Source: Gracilaria gracilis (Eukaryota > Rhodophyta > Florideophyceae > Gracilariales > Gracilariaceae). Taken from it: a DNA stretch of 64,000 nt. The stretch covers positions 186,001-250,000 of the forward strand of contig JARGSG010000069.1 in the NCBI GenBank assembly GCA_030374805.1, read 5' to 3'. Below the pieces are notes generated by a model. It was given only the letters and a program-made list of their open reading frames with translations. It searched no databases and was not told where the DNA came from. A program made the translations under genes and the position numbers. This document shows, one piece after another, positions 23,571-35,021 of the stretch (positions are counted from its first letter, which is position 1; the number at the start of each line of letters is the position of its first letter).

Positions 23571-23839
23571 AAACGAAATACAGAGCGGGAGGGTGGATAC
23601 TACTTCGCCTGTGACCCGAAGACTCATCTACGTGATATTTATAAATGCCAGAGCCCCTCACATGAAACTAAACGCATTCGTGCTGTCAAGGAAAGAAAAC
23701 AATAAACAAATTCCGCCGCTAAGTCGGACAAGGGTTTTTGCAAAGTTTCGAGCCCCTCCCAACGCATTCATTTCCAACTACAAGGGAAGGAGCCTATTCT
23801 GACCTATTTCCCGCCTTTGCAGACGCAAATGCTATCGTC

Positions 23840-25000
23840 GGTCCACGATGCCAAAATATTTTAGGGTCTTTCTGCGCCTTAACACAGCTCTGCCTCTCCT
23901 TGGGACTGAACTGATTCTCCAAGAGCTAGATTGCGAGTCTTTCCTCCATGGCTTCGCAGAGAAATGCATGGACGCCACACCAACCTTCGACATGTGGAAG
24001 TTTCAAGGCACTGACGAGAATGGAACCCCCTTCGTGCTACCGTTCTCTGTAGTAGACGGAAGGGAACCAATCGTGTTGGGGAAAGATGTGCTATCACGTT
24101 CCAATCTCCTGAACCGGTAGAATAGGATCCGCATCCCTCAGGGTCTAATAGACAACCACTCTGCACCAGTTTTTCTTCGCACCTACCACACTGGTCCGAG
24201 AATAACGAAGCGCACCAGAATACTCATCGTCCCTTCGTACCCCTAGTCCGTCAAGTCCTTCTCCATCTACGCTAAGAATCTTTCTTTGAAGCAGAATTTC
24301 ATCAAGAATGATGAGCCCTTCTCGAAATGTTTCCATCTATACACCTCTCTACGCCCGAAGGACATGACGAAAACCTGTGAGCATTTTGGAGTTCCCACAA
24401 AGACGCTCGAAACGCTGCTGCAAGGAGATTTCGACTCGTCTACCATATGTGCGAGCACTGGCCGCCTGCTAGCCTCGAGGAAGGTTTCATTTTCTCGCAT
24501 CCTGAAAGAATTCAACGAGCACATCCAAGTGGACCTCATGTTCGTAGCCGAACTAGGCATTCTCCCCATTCTTCACATGAAAGACGCGGCGACCAGCTCC
24601 TCCGCAGCATGGCTGTACTTCTCAAAAGACATGAAGAAGGCAGCTGAGAACTTCGTTCTCCACTGGACTTCGACCCATGGTGCTCCAACAGAACTCTCAA
24701 CCAACCCGGAGATTGACTGCAAACAGTTCAAAACGATGTGCCATTCACAGCATTAAATCTGCTCCAAGGCCAGCCCGTCCCCAAAGCAAACTAGGCATTG
24801 TCGAGTCTTCCAACAAGGCAATCAGATACCTGATCCAACCTCTTCAAAAAGACAGACGATACACGGCGCCTAGACGGCAGGGGTGCCCTTCTGACCAGAA
24901 ATTGGTCTCAAAGGCCGCTTTCCTTAAAAACATCCTACTTGGCTCAAAGTTGTATCCAGATTCGAACTAGTCAAAGGATACAAGCCAACACTCCAGGGCC
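23840..25000 (+). pseudogene. Copia-A copy 2 protease and integrase region (broken)
   Basis: The protease side has FLHGFAEKC and LPFSVVDGREPIVLGKDVLS, parallel to FFHGYG and VYMVDGDGLILVGNQLL in copy 1. The integrase core is visible around HIQVDLMFVAEL and ILPILHMKDAATSSSAAW, giving two of the acidic residues of the D,D,E catalytic set. The likely role was strand transfer of the DNA copy. It is broken. Confidence 0.55.
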
Positions 25001-25185
25001 CGCCACAGGCTAGGCTCACCAAGGACCTCGCCGACGCCTACCACGGAAAGCCAGCTCGGCAAACTCTTCATACACTTCTCCGCACTAAGGATGACAAGCA
25101 TCTCGACCGAAAGCTCCTCGTCCAAAAAACACTGGTCTATTGTTCTGTCAAGCGGGCAAAAAGGGGCCACTGGTACCTTGGGTTC

Positions 25186-25835
25186 GTGAAGGAGGTCTAT
25201 GAGCACTTTATAATAGTCTCAGCCACGGAAGACCTTCGAGGGTTCTTCTACACTGTTGCATTTGAAGGCCTGCGTCTCCGTCCGAAGTCTAAGTTGCTCG
25301 AAGAACTCCAGCGCATAGAACTCGGGTGCTCCGAAATTTCTCAACCTTCGTACGACCCTGAAGTGGTCCGAGAGCATGACCAACCGGATATCTCGACAAA
25401 CCCGCTCGTCCAAATAAAGGAAGAGCCGCCAACGATGGGGGATGAACTGCAACTCAATTTCGCCTTCGCGGAATGAGATGACTATCCCCTTAGCTCCGCG
25501 TTCCTTGCCGGAACATCCGCTACTCGTCCTTTTGACATGCCGTCGAAGGACATTAGCCAACCGGCTTCATCCCCCGCTACTTTACCTCCGAACGCGTCGC
25601 TAGAGTCCACAAAGCAAGCCATATTGAAGGACCTTTACCTGAAATTCGGTAATGATCTGCTCACTGAGCACAAGGTCCAAGAAGCACCTAGGTGGTTACT
25701 TGAGCAATCTATTAACAAGGAGAAAGAGAATTACAAGCAAAAGGGTGCATATCGTGCAGTGTCCATTCGGTCCTTCCTGGGGGATGCAAACCTCATATTC
25801 TCCCACCACTTCCTCAATGTTAATCGAGATGGAGC
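25186..25835 (+). pseudogene. Copia-A copy 2 integrase C-terminal / linker region (broken)
   Basis: This holds polar, Glu/Pro-rich linker sequence typical of the stretch between copia integrase and reverse transcriptase, including FEGLRLRPKSKLLEELQRIE, which parallels ASTLLAELD-type sequence in copy 1. It is followed by a piece that resembles the pre-RT region. It is cut by MITE copy C. Confidence 0.4.
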
Positions 25836-26114
25836 TTGAATATGGCCCAAATATGGCCGAGATATGGCCGAAATGTGGCCGTTTAACTCGAAAAGTTGTG
25901 AGAACGTTTAAAAAGCGGAGATAAACAAGTCTCATTTTTCTTTATATGGCCGAAATATGGCCCAAATGTGGCCTAAATATGGCCGAAGTGTACACGTGTC
26001 AGTTCACGAAAGTATTTTTTTTCGTAGTTACACCTCCCCTGAAATTTTGGAGCTAAACGACCACATTTCGGCCATATCTCGGCCACATTTGGGCCATATT
26101 TGAGGTGTATAGGG
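25835..26114 (+). mobile_element. GGCC-phased palindromic MITE, copy C, inserted in Copia-A copy 2
   Basis: GGCC lies at 25844, 25855, 25866 and 25877, then at 25948, 25959, 25970 and 25981, then at 26070, 26081 and 26092, each step 11 bp. The right terminus reverse-complements to CCCTATACACCTCAAATATG, close to that of copy B. Internal TTGTGAGAACGTTTAA and GTGTACACGTGTCAG are conserved. It sits inside copia sequence, so it is younger than that copia copy. Confidence 0.85.
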
Positions 26115-26189
26115 GAAGTGCCGCCCCGTACGACAGGGAAACAGAGATCGTGAGAAAGACACTCTTTGCTCTGACTCCTCGACAGCGCA

Positions 26190-27300
26190 GTTCTCGACTA
26201 TACGTACGCTCCTCTCACTCTCATCCCTTTTCCATTTCCCAATAGAATCAATTGACGTGAAATCGGCCTACTTTCAGGCAGGAGAGCTGAAGCGGGACAT
26301 ATAAATGCGTCCGCCATGAGGCTGGAGTGCATATACCGATGAGGTATGGAAGCTACTATCCCCCACCTACGGGCTAGTGGAGTCCGGAAGGGTATCGCAA
26401 CTCTGTGTCGAAAAGTGGCTTCTGGATATAGGCTTCGTCCATGTCCCTGGTATCCCGCAACTGTTCCCGATGTGGAAAGGCGGTGAACTGGTAATAGATC
26501 TAGCCAAGGTAGTCGACGACATGATCTTCTCCGAAAACCAGAGCATATGCAAAGCTCCTGAGAGGATATCTCCGCAAAGTTTGATATGAGGCGGCTCAGC
26601 AGAGGACAAGATATTGTTTTCAACCGCATTTTCATCAAGCAACAGGCAGGCTTCAGCGTCTCCCTGAGTATGGAGGAGTTTCTGTCGACCATCAAGCCGA
26701 TCGTATTCCCCCATCACCGCACGACAACAATAGCGCGTGCACACCGAAAGAACTACGACGCTTCCAGGCACTAACCGAAAAACTGAACTTTCTTGGCCAC
26801 TGTGTTCTTCCAAAGGCCTTCTTTGTGGCAAGTAAGCTGCAGCAGAACGTCTGGCATCTGAAAATAAGCCATATATGCAACTCAATCAAGCCCTGGTCCA
26901 CTTAAAGTCGTTGTCGCCCACGCTGCTGTACAAGTCACCAGCCGAACCTATGTCTCCTAGCCGCTTTCAAGCCATAGTCATAGGCTTCAGTGACGCCGTT
27001 TCAGGCAACATCTCTTATGGTCAGACAGGGTTCCTGTGTGGGTTATCCTTCCAGTCCAAGGAGCTCCAGGTGTTCCATGTATTGGACTGGAACAGCTCCA
27101 AACAACACAGAGTCTGCTTTTCCTCCGCGTGTGCGGAAATACTAGCCGCCGCCCACCCAGCAGATCGAGCAATCTATCTGGATGAAACAGTGCTCTACAT
27201 GGTACATCCATCAGGCCAGAAGCCAAGTCCAAACTTGCCAATGTTTGTAGATTCATTTGGACTGTATAGCACAATATCTACACTACATGAGGAAAGGGAC
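26190..27300 (+). pseudogene. Copia-A copy 2 reverse transcriptase and RNase H (broken)
   Basis: LAKVVDDMIFSEN is the paired-Asp RT active-site region and matches LAKVVDDMLLTG of copy 1. FSSACAEILAAAHPADRAIY matches the RNase H segment FSSIGAEILAAALSADRG. The sequence ends at the switch to Copia-B near 27.3 kb. Confidence 0.65.
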
Positions 27301-28600
27301 TTACGGGCTCTTTCAGGGCAACATCTATGGTTCTCCACCTGCAGCCTACTACTACAACCATGGCCTTAAGAAACAACTTTCCAAATTGGGTTACACCGCG
27401 TCTGAGCATGACCTCTGCCTTTATAGCAAGACAGAGTCCGGCGGAGGCTTCACCGTTGTGATCACAACGATTGACGACTTCCTAGTATCAACTTCAACAA
27501 CAAAATTAATAGACCGACTGTACAACGAGCTACTAAGCAAGTACAAAATCAAAAGGCTCGGCATACCAACACGATTCCTTAACTGGACAGTAATTCATGA
27601 CCGAAGTGGCAACGTTCACATATCACAACCGGACGCCAACGCATCAATTCTCAAACAGAGGCAAATGGACGATTGCAATCCTTCCGCCATTCCATGCAAC
27701 AGTCTGAGAAACCTGGATCAAACACCGGACTCTTAACCATTGTATGCATCACAAACAACGAAATACCGCCAGATACTTAGAGAAATCAGCTATGTCACAG
27801 ACAGTACGGGACCTGATATTATATACGTCACGAATCGATTAGCGCAACATATGGCAAAACCCCACGAGCACCACCACCACGCTCTGCAGACATTGCTTAG
27901 ATAACTGAAGGGCACAAAAACAAATGGCCTTATGTTTAAATCAACAACAGTAGACGAGGACAACAAAGCAATAGCGGTGTATAGCAATGCATACTTTGCA
28001 AATTCGAAGGACAAAAAGTCGGTCACGGGCAATCTACACGCAATCAACGGCACACCGATATCGTGGTTTTCCAAGAAACAATCGGTCGTTGCGTTGTCCA
28101 CCACAAAAGCGGAATACATAGCCGCAACATCACCAACACAGCAGACAATATGGCTACGCAAGATTTTATTCTCCGCAAACGCATCATTACCAGATGCAAC
28201 ACCTTACTTCATCGACAACCGCAGCGCCATACTTATTGCTGAGAACCAAGCCCCAACGAAACGACGGAAATACATCAACATCAGGCATCATTACCTGCAG
28301 CATCACCTCGGAAACAACAGCATCAAACTGAATAGACTCCCCACCACAAACGTGCGAGCCGACATCGTGAACAAACCGCTACATCATGAAAGATTCAAGA
28401 CACTTCAAGAGGGACTGCACGTTACCGCCTCCCCCCCCCACTCGAGCGCAAAAGGCTATGCGTCAACCGGGGACTGTGAAACATTCTCTTAGACATTAGA
28501 CCTTCCACGTTGTTAATGTAAGACAACGCAGTTACGACATATATTGTTAAGACAAAGGATGTTTCTATTAGTAGAGTAGATCAATTTGTAGTTGGTCGAA
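27300..28600 (+). mobile_element. Copia-B 3' fragment (RT end and RNase H), broken
   Basis: It begins inside the reverse transcriptase (NIYGSPPAAYYYNHGLKK) and runs through the active site (VITTIDDFLVSTS) and RNase H (VVALSTTKAEYIAATS) to a terminal GYASTGDCETFS. It is closely similar, motif by motif, to the minus-strand Copia-B element at 59.4-63.5 kb (NLYGSPPAAYYYNHGLKT, STTIDDFLVLAST, GDCQTFE). The 5' half is absent. It is broken. A 3' LTR could lie just after 28500 but I could not delimit it. Confidence 0.75.
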
Positions 28601-28850
28601 TGGACAACAATGATCGCAACAAATGTTTTTCCTGGTACCTCCACTTTGTAAACTAACTTCAAGGATTACGTATACAGTAATTGCAAAAGTACTTGTCAGA
28701 GATTGGTGACCACAATGCTTCATGAGTATTCAGACAGTCTTTGCGTATAAAGATTGTCTCTACCGATCACAAAAACTACAGAATTGTTTGTAGCGGCAAC
28801 AAATTTTCATTGACCGAACATCCCTTTACAACAGTTTCGTACTATCATGC
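28600..28850. other. AT-rich non-coding spacer
   Basis: A short stretch between the Copia-B fragment and the first DDE_4 transposon. It may include the remainder of an LTR. Nothing specific is recognised. Confidence 0.3.
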
Positions 28851-30094
28851 CTGAACCATCTCCACTGTCGTCAAACGAAATTCACACCGCATTAGGGCAT
28901 TTGACGGACTCCCGCCTGGCAACGGAGGCGGAATCAATCGCTTCAACTCTGATCCCGACATCCTCGACAGCGACGAAGAAGCCGATTCTGAATCTCCAAT
29001 CTATGACACTTTTTTGAGAGATGGTGCATCTGCTACAATTTTGGAAATGTCCAACTTTTCTTCAAAAGAATTTGATGCTCTGTGGAATGGTGTTGAAGCA
29101 AATGTCCGTCACCTTTGGAACACAGGCCGTGGTCGCCGATACCGATACACACCAAAAGATATCCTTTTCATGAAACTTGATTCTATAAAACACGGTGGTT
29201 CCTGGGATTTTTTAGGAAGGATGTTCAAAATTAAGGGACCCACTTTTGAACGTATGATCACAAAGTTCGTCCTGTGTGTGTTAAACTCTTTAACGGAGAC
29301 TTTTTTCTATGATTTGGATGGTCAATACAGTGTCAGTAAGATGCTCAGAGAAAAGAGAAACTTTAAAAATTATAAGTATGCAAGCTATGCAACGGACGTT
29401 TTTTTCAACAGCCTAATCGTCCCAGTGGAAATATGAAGGAAGGAAAGGTCTACTACAGCGGTAAACACAAGCTCTATGGTTTCAAAACGGAAATGTCTGT
29501 TATGTCAAATAGTATGGTGCTGGGGTTAGCTGATCATTTTTCTGGATCTAAAGCGGACGTGGATATATTTTACGGCAATGTTGCATTGCACCAGACAGCA
29601 TTGCAAAAGCGAGACACAAAAAGAAACATTACGGACATGAAGGAACTGGTAGACGAATATGTAAATCAGTGGGCTGTGCTGGCTGACAAAAGTTATCAAG
29701 GCGGAGAGCAGTACGTTACGGTCGCTACGAGGCGACCGAAAAATGGACATTTGTCTGCGGAGGACAATACTCGTAATATGAAACTCTGTTCAGACAGAGT
29801 GTTAGTAGAGAATGTTTTGGCCGCCTTGTGGGATTTTGAGGAATGTTTGCCGTAAAATGAAGGTATGGGGAGAAGCTTTATAATTTATTTATGCGATTTA
29901 CTGTAGCGTTAACAAATTTGATTGTTTGGTGGTATCCCTTACGGGAGAAGGATAAGGAAACCTATATCAAGGTGTGCAATCGTTTATATCATATTGGCGG
30001 TTTAATGGCATACAAAAGGAAGGAGGTTCAACAAAAAATACCGAAAAAAGCGGATGCGTCTAGACACAAAGGTTGGTGGTGCCTGCTCAGATGA
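28849..30094 (+). pseudogene. DDE_4 (PIF/Harbinger or ISL2EU-like) transposase, copy 1, decayed
   Basis: An acidic N-terminal part (DPDILDSDEEADSE) leads into a helical region ending near YKYASYATDVFFNSLIVPVE, which holds the first catalytic Asp. A frameshift lies near 29430. The next frame gives YYSGKHKLYGFKTEMSVMS and HFSGSKADVDIF (second Asp), then LADKSYQGG and CSDRVLVENVLAALW (catalytic Glu in RV.VE). Order and spacing match the DDE_4 superfamily. The YYSGKHK box favours the fungal/oomycete-like branch over classic plant PIF. The frame closes at 29855, and later stretches on the same strand to about 30.1 kb look like a decayed tail. Confidence 0.72.
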
Positions 30095-30099
30095 TGAAA

Positions 30100-30795
30100 C
30101 GCTAGCTCCTTTGTACTCTAGGTTTAAGCAATTACAAATATAATACATTCTAGGTTGGTCCGTTCAGTAAAATCTTCGTTTTTATTATGTCAGTTCTTTG
30201 TTGTGCTTGGGTACGGGGTTTTCTGGTATTTGCTACACTACTGTTCAGTGTTTCTCGCTCTACGTAAAAATCGGGAAACTGCGCAAATGTTGCCTAACAA
30301 CTTCGAAGACCTATTCATACATGGGAGCGTTTCAAGAACAAAATTTCCTTATCGCCTTTTTACTAAAGCCGAGATACGACCCAAAACTTTCAAATAAGCC
30401 CCCAAAACAGTCGACACCTTTATTGCTCAGCACAGAAAGCGCTTTCAATTCGTTTGTGAATGAACAAAATTGATAAACAATAACAGAAGATACGGACACG
30501 TGTGCTCTGGGAGGGACTGGAATCCATCACCAGAGCTATGAAGCATTACCTGAGGAGTGGAACTTGTTCTGCCTGTATCTAAGGGCCGTTCTACGAGTTT
30601 CTGAAATCGAAGGAAAGACAAAACAAACAGCGAACAAACCAATTATACTGAAACACGTTTCGCCCGTGTCGATTCGCAATCTTTTTCCATCTGACGTTTC
30701 CGCTTCGCTTCAGACGGAAACGGACGACGAGAGCGAAGACGCATGCGCTCGTCAGACGAAATCCGTCACTGTTACCATTCGAATCACAACTTCAA
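30100..30795. other. No clear gene
   Basis: Short overlapping open frames without domains lie between the first DDE_4 transposase and the coiled-coil ORF. The last 250 bp are open in the plus strand and acidic near TETDDESEDA, so they may be untranslated leader or lost N-terminal sequence of the next gene. Confidence 0.3.
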
Positions 30796-30801
30796 TTGAC
30801 C

Positions 30802-32161
30802 ATGACAGAGAAGACGCCGCCCGCTCAACCCGATTCTAAAGAAGCTGCTGCTCCGCAAAATGATCAAACGAACAGCTGTTCCCCGCATCCTTCGAAACAC
30901 GCAACTGTAACACCAACAAACGTGCCAAATGTAGTTCCAACAACGCTTTCTGAGGGTTTAGCACTCCTTCGCAGACACAACGTCCATACGGCAAATTGCA
31001 AGCAAGCCCTTAAGAATTTTCATATTGTCGGAGCGTATAATGCAAAGCTATCTACAAAGCTGGAGGTCGTGGCAACCAAAATGGTTCAGCGGCATGTAGG
31101 CCGAGCTACACTCTGCAATATCAGTGACGGCTCTTTCGATGCGAGCGAAAGTGAATATTATAGAGTAATCCATATTCAGGCGAGCACAGTGCGAATTTCC
31201 AAGACCGAAAATTCTTCCGAGATTGTCACTTGGGTTAAGGGCGACAAGCCGGTGTTCATTGGCGGGGATATACAAATCGATGAACCAAACGAAAAGTCTA
31301 ACAGGGATGTTTTCATTGAAGGGCGTCGGCCAGCTTTTGAATCCAATGAGTACTGTAGGCTGCTTCATGTTCTCGGTGATACACGAATGGCCGCGACGGC
31401 GCAGAAGTTAATGCGCTGTTTGACCAGAGAGGGATTAGATGGTGAAACCGTGGGCCTTTTGGACCGAAAACATAACTCCTTTGTTCAACGACTTGAATTT
31501 CAAGCCAATGGCTATAAGGACATTGGCAGTAGGCGTTACATTGAGCGATATAGCCTCAGTAGATCCATCGAAACGTCCGTTTGAACGTGATGGAAGGGTG
31601 TTGAAAAGAAAGTATGGTGAGTTTAAAAGCCTTTACGGTACATGCAAGACGAGGTTTGAAAGTTCTGGACAGGTCGATCTTGATAGATTTGTTTATTATT
31701 CGGCTGGAAAAACATATATCGTGTATGCTCACTGTAACCTGCAACGGCATCCCATCCTGGCCCCTCTTGCTACAAGTGCGCTTGGTTTGGAGGCTGAGAG
31801 GGAGAAAGGTGTTGTTGAAGCTGTACGTCCCGACTTATGTACGTCGTCCATCGTCCATGAGCGGGTACGAAAGCGGCGACGAACGGGATCAGATGATTTT
31901 GGTATTAGCGAACTGGTTACTGCCCTGCAGCCGCTGGACAAGGTCGTGGCGAGGGAGCTGGAAGCAGCGGAGAGATACAAGATGGTGTACGAGGCTCTGC
32001 GCGCAAGGGAACGCTGGAATAACGAGGCGATGAGCGCTATTGAGAGGGAAAAATCTTTAATGGAAAAGGCGACAGACGAGAAGGAGAAAGAGGCCATTCG
32101 TAGAACGCTTCAGCGTTCAATCGAGAGTCTTGCCGAGGGGCCTCGTTCTTCTTTAATCTGA
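30802..32161 (+). pseudogene. Unrecognised ORF with C-terminal coiled coil, probably transposon-borne
   Basis: From ATG 30802 a Pro/Thr/Gln-rich start leads to LSEGLALLRRHNVHTANCKQ and a folded-looking centre. The frame changes near 31440, and the remainder carries PSKRPFERDGRVLKRKYGEF with a following KTRFESSGQ. This is a basic helical segment of about 90 residues that may bind DNA. The last 60 residues are a Glu/Lys/Arg-rich coiled coil (AIEREKSLMEKATDEKEKEA). One frameshift is the only visible break. It lies between two DDE_4 transposases and converges on the second. PIF/Harbinger elements normally carry a separate DNA-binding partner gene, so this could be that partner. No named family is assigned. 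Confidence 0.45.
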
Positions 32162-32164
32162 ATG

Positions 32165-32837
32165 ACACTGAGTTGCGAATAAGTCAACCTGAACAGAGGA
32201 AACCAATGTACATGGTAGTGAACGCCACTGCATCGGCGATAGTTAACATCGCGTTTGGGAATGCAAGGAGAATAATTGTCAATAGGTGCAGTATCGACGA
32301 AGTCATTCCGTGCATGACAGGTAACTAGACAAACTGTCTCATCGTGCGGAGTACTTAGAGGGGGACTACGAAAATACGACTGTTCGTACTAGCAATTATG
32401 CTAGTGCCTACTTCTCTTCGAATATTCATTGCTCCAGCAATCCCAGCGCCGCAGCGAAGTTGCTACGAGAAGTAAATTCTGAAATTGTTGCGACAATATG
32501 GACAAGGAAAACCAGCGATTGTGTTTTGCACCAGCAGAAATCAGACGAGCACTTATGCCCAGACTCTCCAAGTTGATGACGCCCAAACCCGCCGTGTCCC
32601 GCACATACTCGCCCAAGAATGTGACGACGAGAACGCCATCTTGGATTACGAGACCTCCGCCCTCACGGGCGAGAACGTTCAGGATGTGTTCAAGCGTCTG
32701 TTGCGAATTGTTCACGCCCACCAGTTCGATTATGCCAAGTAGTGTGCCAACGCCATGGTATCAACGTCCTCGGAGCGCATTATGATGGTAAATTGGCCAG
32801 CCTTATGGTTACCAGCCTGAAAGATGCATTCCTTTCC
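32165..32837. other. Decayed sequence with a possible small-GTPase-like fragment
   Basis: On the plus strand at 32485-32742 a frame contains DYETSALTGENVQDVFKRL. That is reminiscent of the Rab/Ras G5 region (ETSAKTGENV) followed by the last helix. No other GTPase motif is present. The similarity could be a captured gene fragment or chance, as the minus strand is also open here. Confidence 0.2.
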
Positions 32838-34102
32838 TTACATGAGCCTACGCCGAACGAGGTCAAGAGCTTGAAGCTGATTAGCTATCCCATCACGGAG
32901 ATTAGATGACTCCCGGCTACGATTTCGGGCTCTCATGCATTCCTGCTCCATATGCAGTACATCTTGAAAGTGAACGAACGGTGCGCTAGTCAGGTGATTA
33001 TCCTCATGCTGAGGAATAAAATTGAACAGAGCTGAGTCACTGTTCTGTATAATGTAGTTGTGTAGCTTGCAAGACACCAATATAATAAGACTAACTTTGC
33101 GCAATGGATAGCGCAATGCAGACCAGAATATACCAAACGACAAACGAGCATTCCAAAAGCTTGCTCCACAACTGTTCGACATAGTGGTAGATAGGCATGG
33201 AAAGCGTCCTCACGCTGTGTAAGATACTCTCCAGGAAGTGGTGTCAGTATAGACTTCTCATTGGAGTAGGCATCGTCAGCGACGACAGCGGCCCATGTAG
33301 GTAGAATAGAACTGATCAACAAATCATATAGCTTTGTAGCGCCAGACGCAGTAGCATCATGTGTTCCACCTGAGTGCCTGGCAGATAAAAAACAGAACTG
33401 GTAGTCATCACGAACTGCAGCTTGAACATAAACTGCAAAAAAACCTTTCCTGTTGAGGTACTTTCGCGCGTCGGAGACTTCATTCGACCTTGGTCTCCGT
33501 ATTTCTACCGCCAAACCGTCTAGTGCAGCTATGACACCGTGAAGTGGTGTGCTTCTCAAATTACAGAACATATCTGCATTCTGCTTGCATTCGCTTTTAC
33601 TCTGCGAGAATCGAAGTGGGGGCAAGCACTGGTCAAGGGCCGAGAGTGTTTCATCAAAAATTGCATACACGGTTGAAAACCCAATTCCATACGGCCATCC
33701 TACGTCCAAGTAGCTAGCTCCCGCTAACAGTCGGAGTGTAACAAAAAGCATAACTTCGACTTGACCCGTATGGGCAAAGATCGAATCCTATCGATGAGTA
33801 CGCTGTAGCTTGTCGCGAAGCACGTTGCACAATGCCCGAAATTGATTTTTGAATACTCGATGCATTCGTTTGAAATAGTGATCAGGAAGGGATTCAATGT
33901 AAACTTCAACCGAAAAGAGCGGGCGTACGATCGATATTTTTTGGTAAGGAACTCTTACTGAATGCACTGCTTGAAGCAGTAACTTCAAAAGTTTGACGGT
34001 AGCTGACACTGATCCATACCTATTCCGACGCAGTTTAAGAGCTCTGATTAGCACTCTTCGCCGCAGCAATGTGCGACACACAGATCGTTTCTGTCCGTTC
34101 AT
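32838..34102 (-). pseudogene. PIF/Harbinger-type DDE_4 transposase, copy 2, decayed
   Basis: From ATG 34102 a basic start leads to an N-terminal helical region with YFKRMHRVFKNQFRALCNVL. An in-frame TAG lies at 33788-33790. The core continues with TLRLLAGASYLDVGWPYGIG, VIAALDGLAVEIRRP (first Asp), GFFAVYVQAAVRDDYQF, HSGGTHDATA (second Asp), VVADDAYSN and CRTVVEQAFGMLVCR (catalytic Glu). Near 33140 the frame changes and the normal C-terminus follows in the next frame (VSCKLHNYIIQNSD). This is the classic Harbinger pattern and a different lineage from copy 1. With one stop and one frameshift in about 420 residues it is fairly young. Confidence 0.85.
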
Positions 34103-34199
34103 GGAATTTTGTTCCGGAGCGCAACAGCCGCTGTCAATTATGCCAGCCGCATCGACGCTCCCGGGCGCAAAGGGCGCTATAAAAAGGCCGCTCTCGTGA

Positions 34200-34375
34200 T
34201 CAAAGCGCTTACGGCCGAGGCTACGAGATTTGGAGTGCCTTGGCGTCGTTAGTGGCGCTGTTTCGAAGAAGACCGCAGACGCCGAATGTGCAACACGTGA
34301 ATGCGCTCTTGTGATGATTTCTTTGTGGCGCTTTTCTTACTTGTACTTACAATCATGGAACACATGTGGGAATGG
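34200..34375. other. Spacer left of the gypsy element
   Basis: Short non-coding stretch between the Harbinger gene start and the gypsy 5' LTR. Its last five bases, AATGG (34371-34375), recur at 44195-44199 after the 3' LTR and may be the gypsy target duplication. Confidence 0.4.
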
Positions 34376-34883
34376 TGTAGTACAATGAGACCTCACTGGA
34401 TTGGTGCTACGTGGGCCTACTTATGCGCCTTGCTGGCTGCACTGTACCCAATTGGTATTCTGTATTTTATAATTTCTAATTCCTAATTTCTAATTTAGTT
34501 TAGCTTAACATTGCTGGCCCATGACAGTAGGTCATGGGCGCAGCCGATGACGTCATGCCCGCATCGGAGATGGGCCTCGGCGCACCTTGTATATGTTGTG
34601 GTGCACCTCGCCTTCCCCCTTGGGTATTGAAACGTCAGGCACCAGTAGGGCAGTAACTGTACCATCTTGGTCACTTGCTACTCTATTACTATTCAGTTGT
34701 TACCGCACGTCGACGTCTACAACCGTACACCTACACGGTCTAGACTAGTTGCCCCGCCGTTTGCCCCTGCGGGTTTCAGGTGCCCTACTACCATATTGGT
34801 TGTGTGTTTTTCCCCTTTAGGGTGAGCCCTCGCGCGCTCCCTCTACCAGGCGGACCCCACACCTTATCCGTATTTGTACGACA
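34376..34883 (+). repeat. Gypsy 5' LTR
   Basis: It starts TGTAGTACAATGAGACC and ends in ACGACA, giving TG...CA ends. It matches about 43687-44194. It contains GGCGCACCTTGTATATG and two conserved dyads, ACCATCTTGGT (34661-34671) and ACCATATTGGT (34790-34800). Confidence 0.8.
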
Positions 34884-34887
34884 TTTT

Positions 34888-34904
34888 GGTCTCCCGACTT
34901 AGAA
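34888..34904 (+). promoter_or_regulatory. Putative gypsy primer-binding site
   Basis: TGGTCTCCCGACTT begins a few bases after the 5' LTR. TGG at the start is what a site complementary to a tRNA 3'-CCA end should show. I cannot name the tRNA. Confidence 0.4.
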
Positions 34905-35021
34905 GTTTCTTGGTTTTTGCCGTACCTTTACTGGTGAACAGAAGAAATTCGGAAGAATTCTGGAAGTTCACACACCTATTTGGTTTCGTAGGAATACTAG
35001 CGAAGCAATTGAATACCACTA

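Larger units (their letters stand above)
22150..27300 (+). mobile_element. Copia-A copy 2: broken Ty1/copia element, 3' end replaced by Copia-B sequence
   Basis: A promoter-like 5' region (about 22.15-22.47 kb, with an AATAAA near 22325) precedes gag (22.5-23.6 kb), protease-like (23.85-24.1 kb), integrase (24.3-25.0 kb) and RT/RNase H (26.1-27.3 kb). It shares gag and protease motifs with copy 1. MITE copy C is inserted just before the RT part. Near 27.3 kb the sequence changes within the RNase H region to a different copia family, so the 3' LTR is missing. It is broken in many places and old. Confidence 0.65.

Noticed and set aside
32485-32742. Possible small-GTPase gene (DYETSALTGENVQDVF)
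   Set aside because: Only one of five G motifs is suggested, the open stretch is short and all three plus frames and the minus strand are open, so it may be chance. Kept only as a note.
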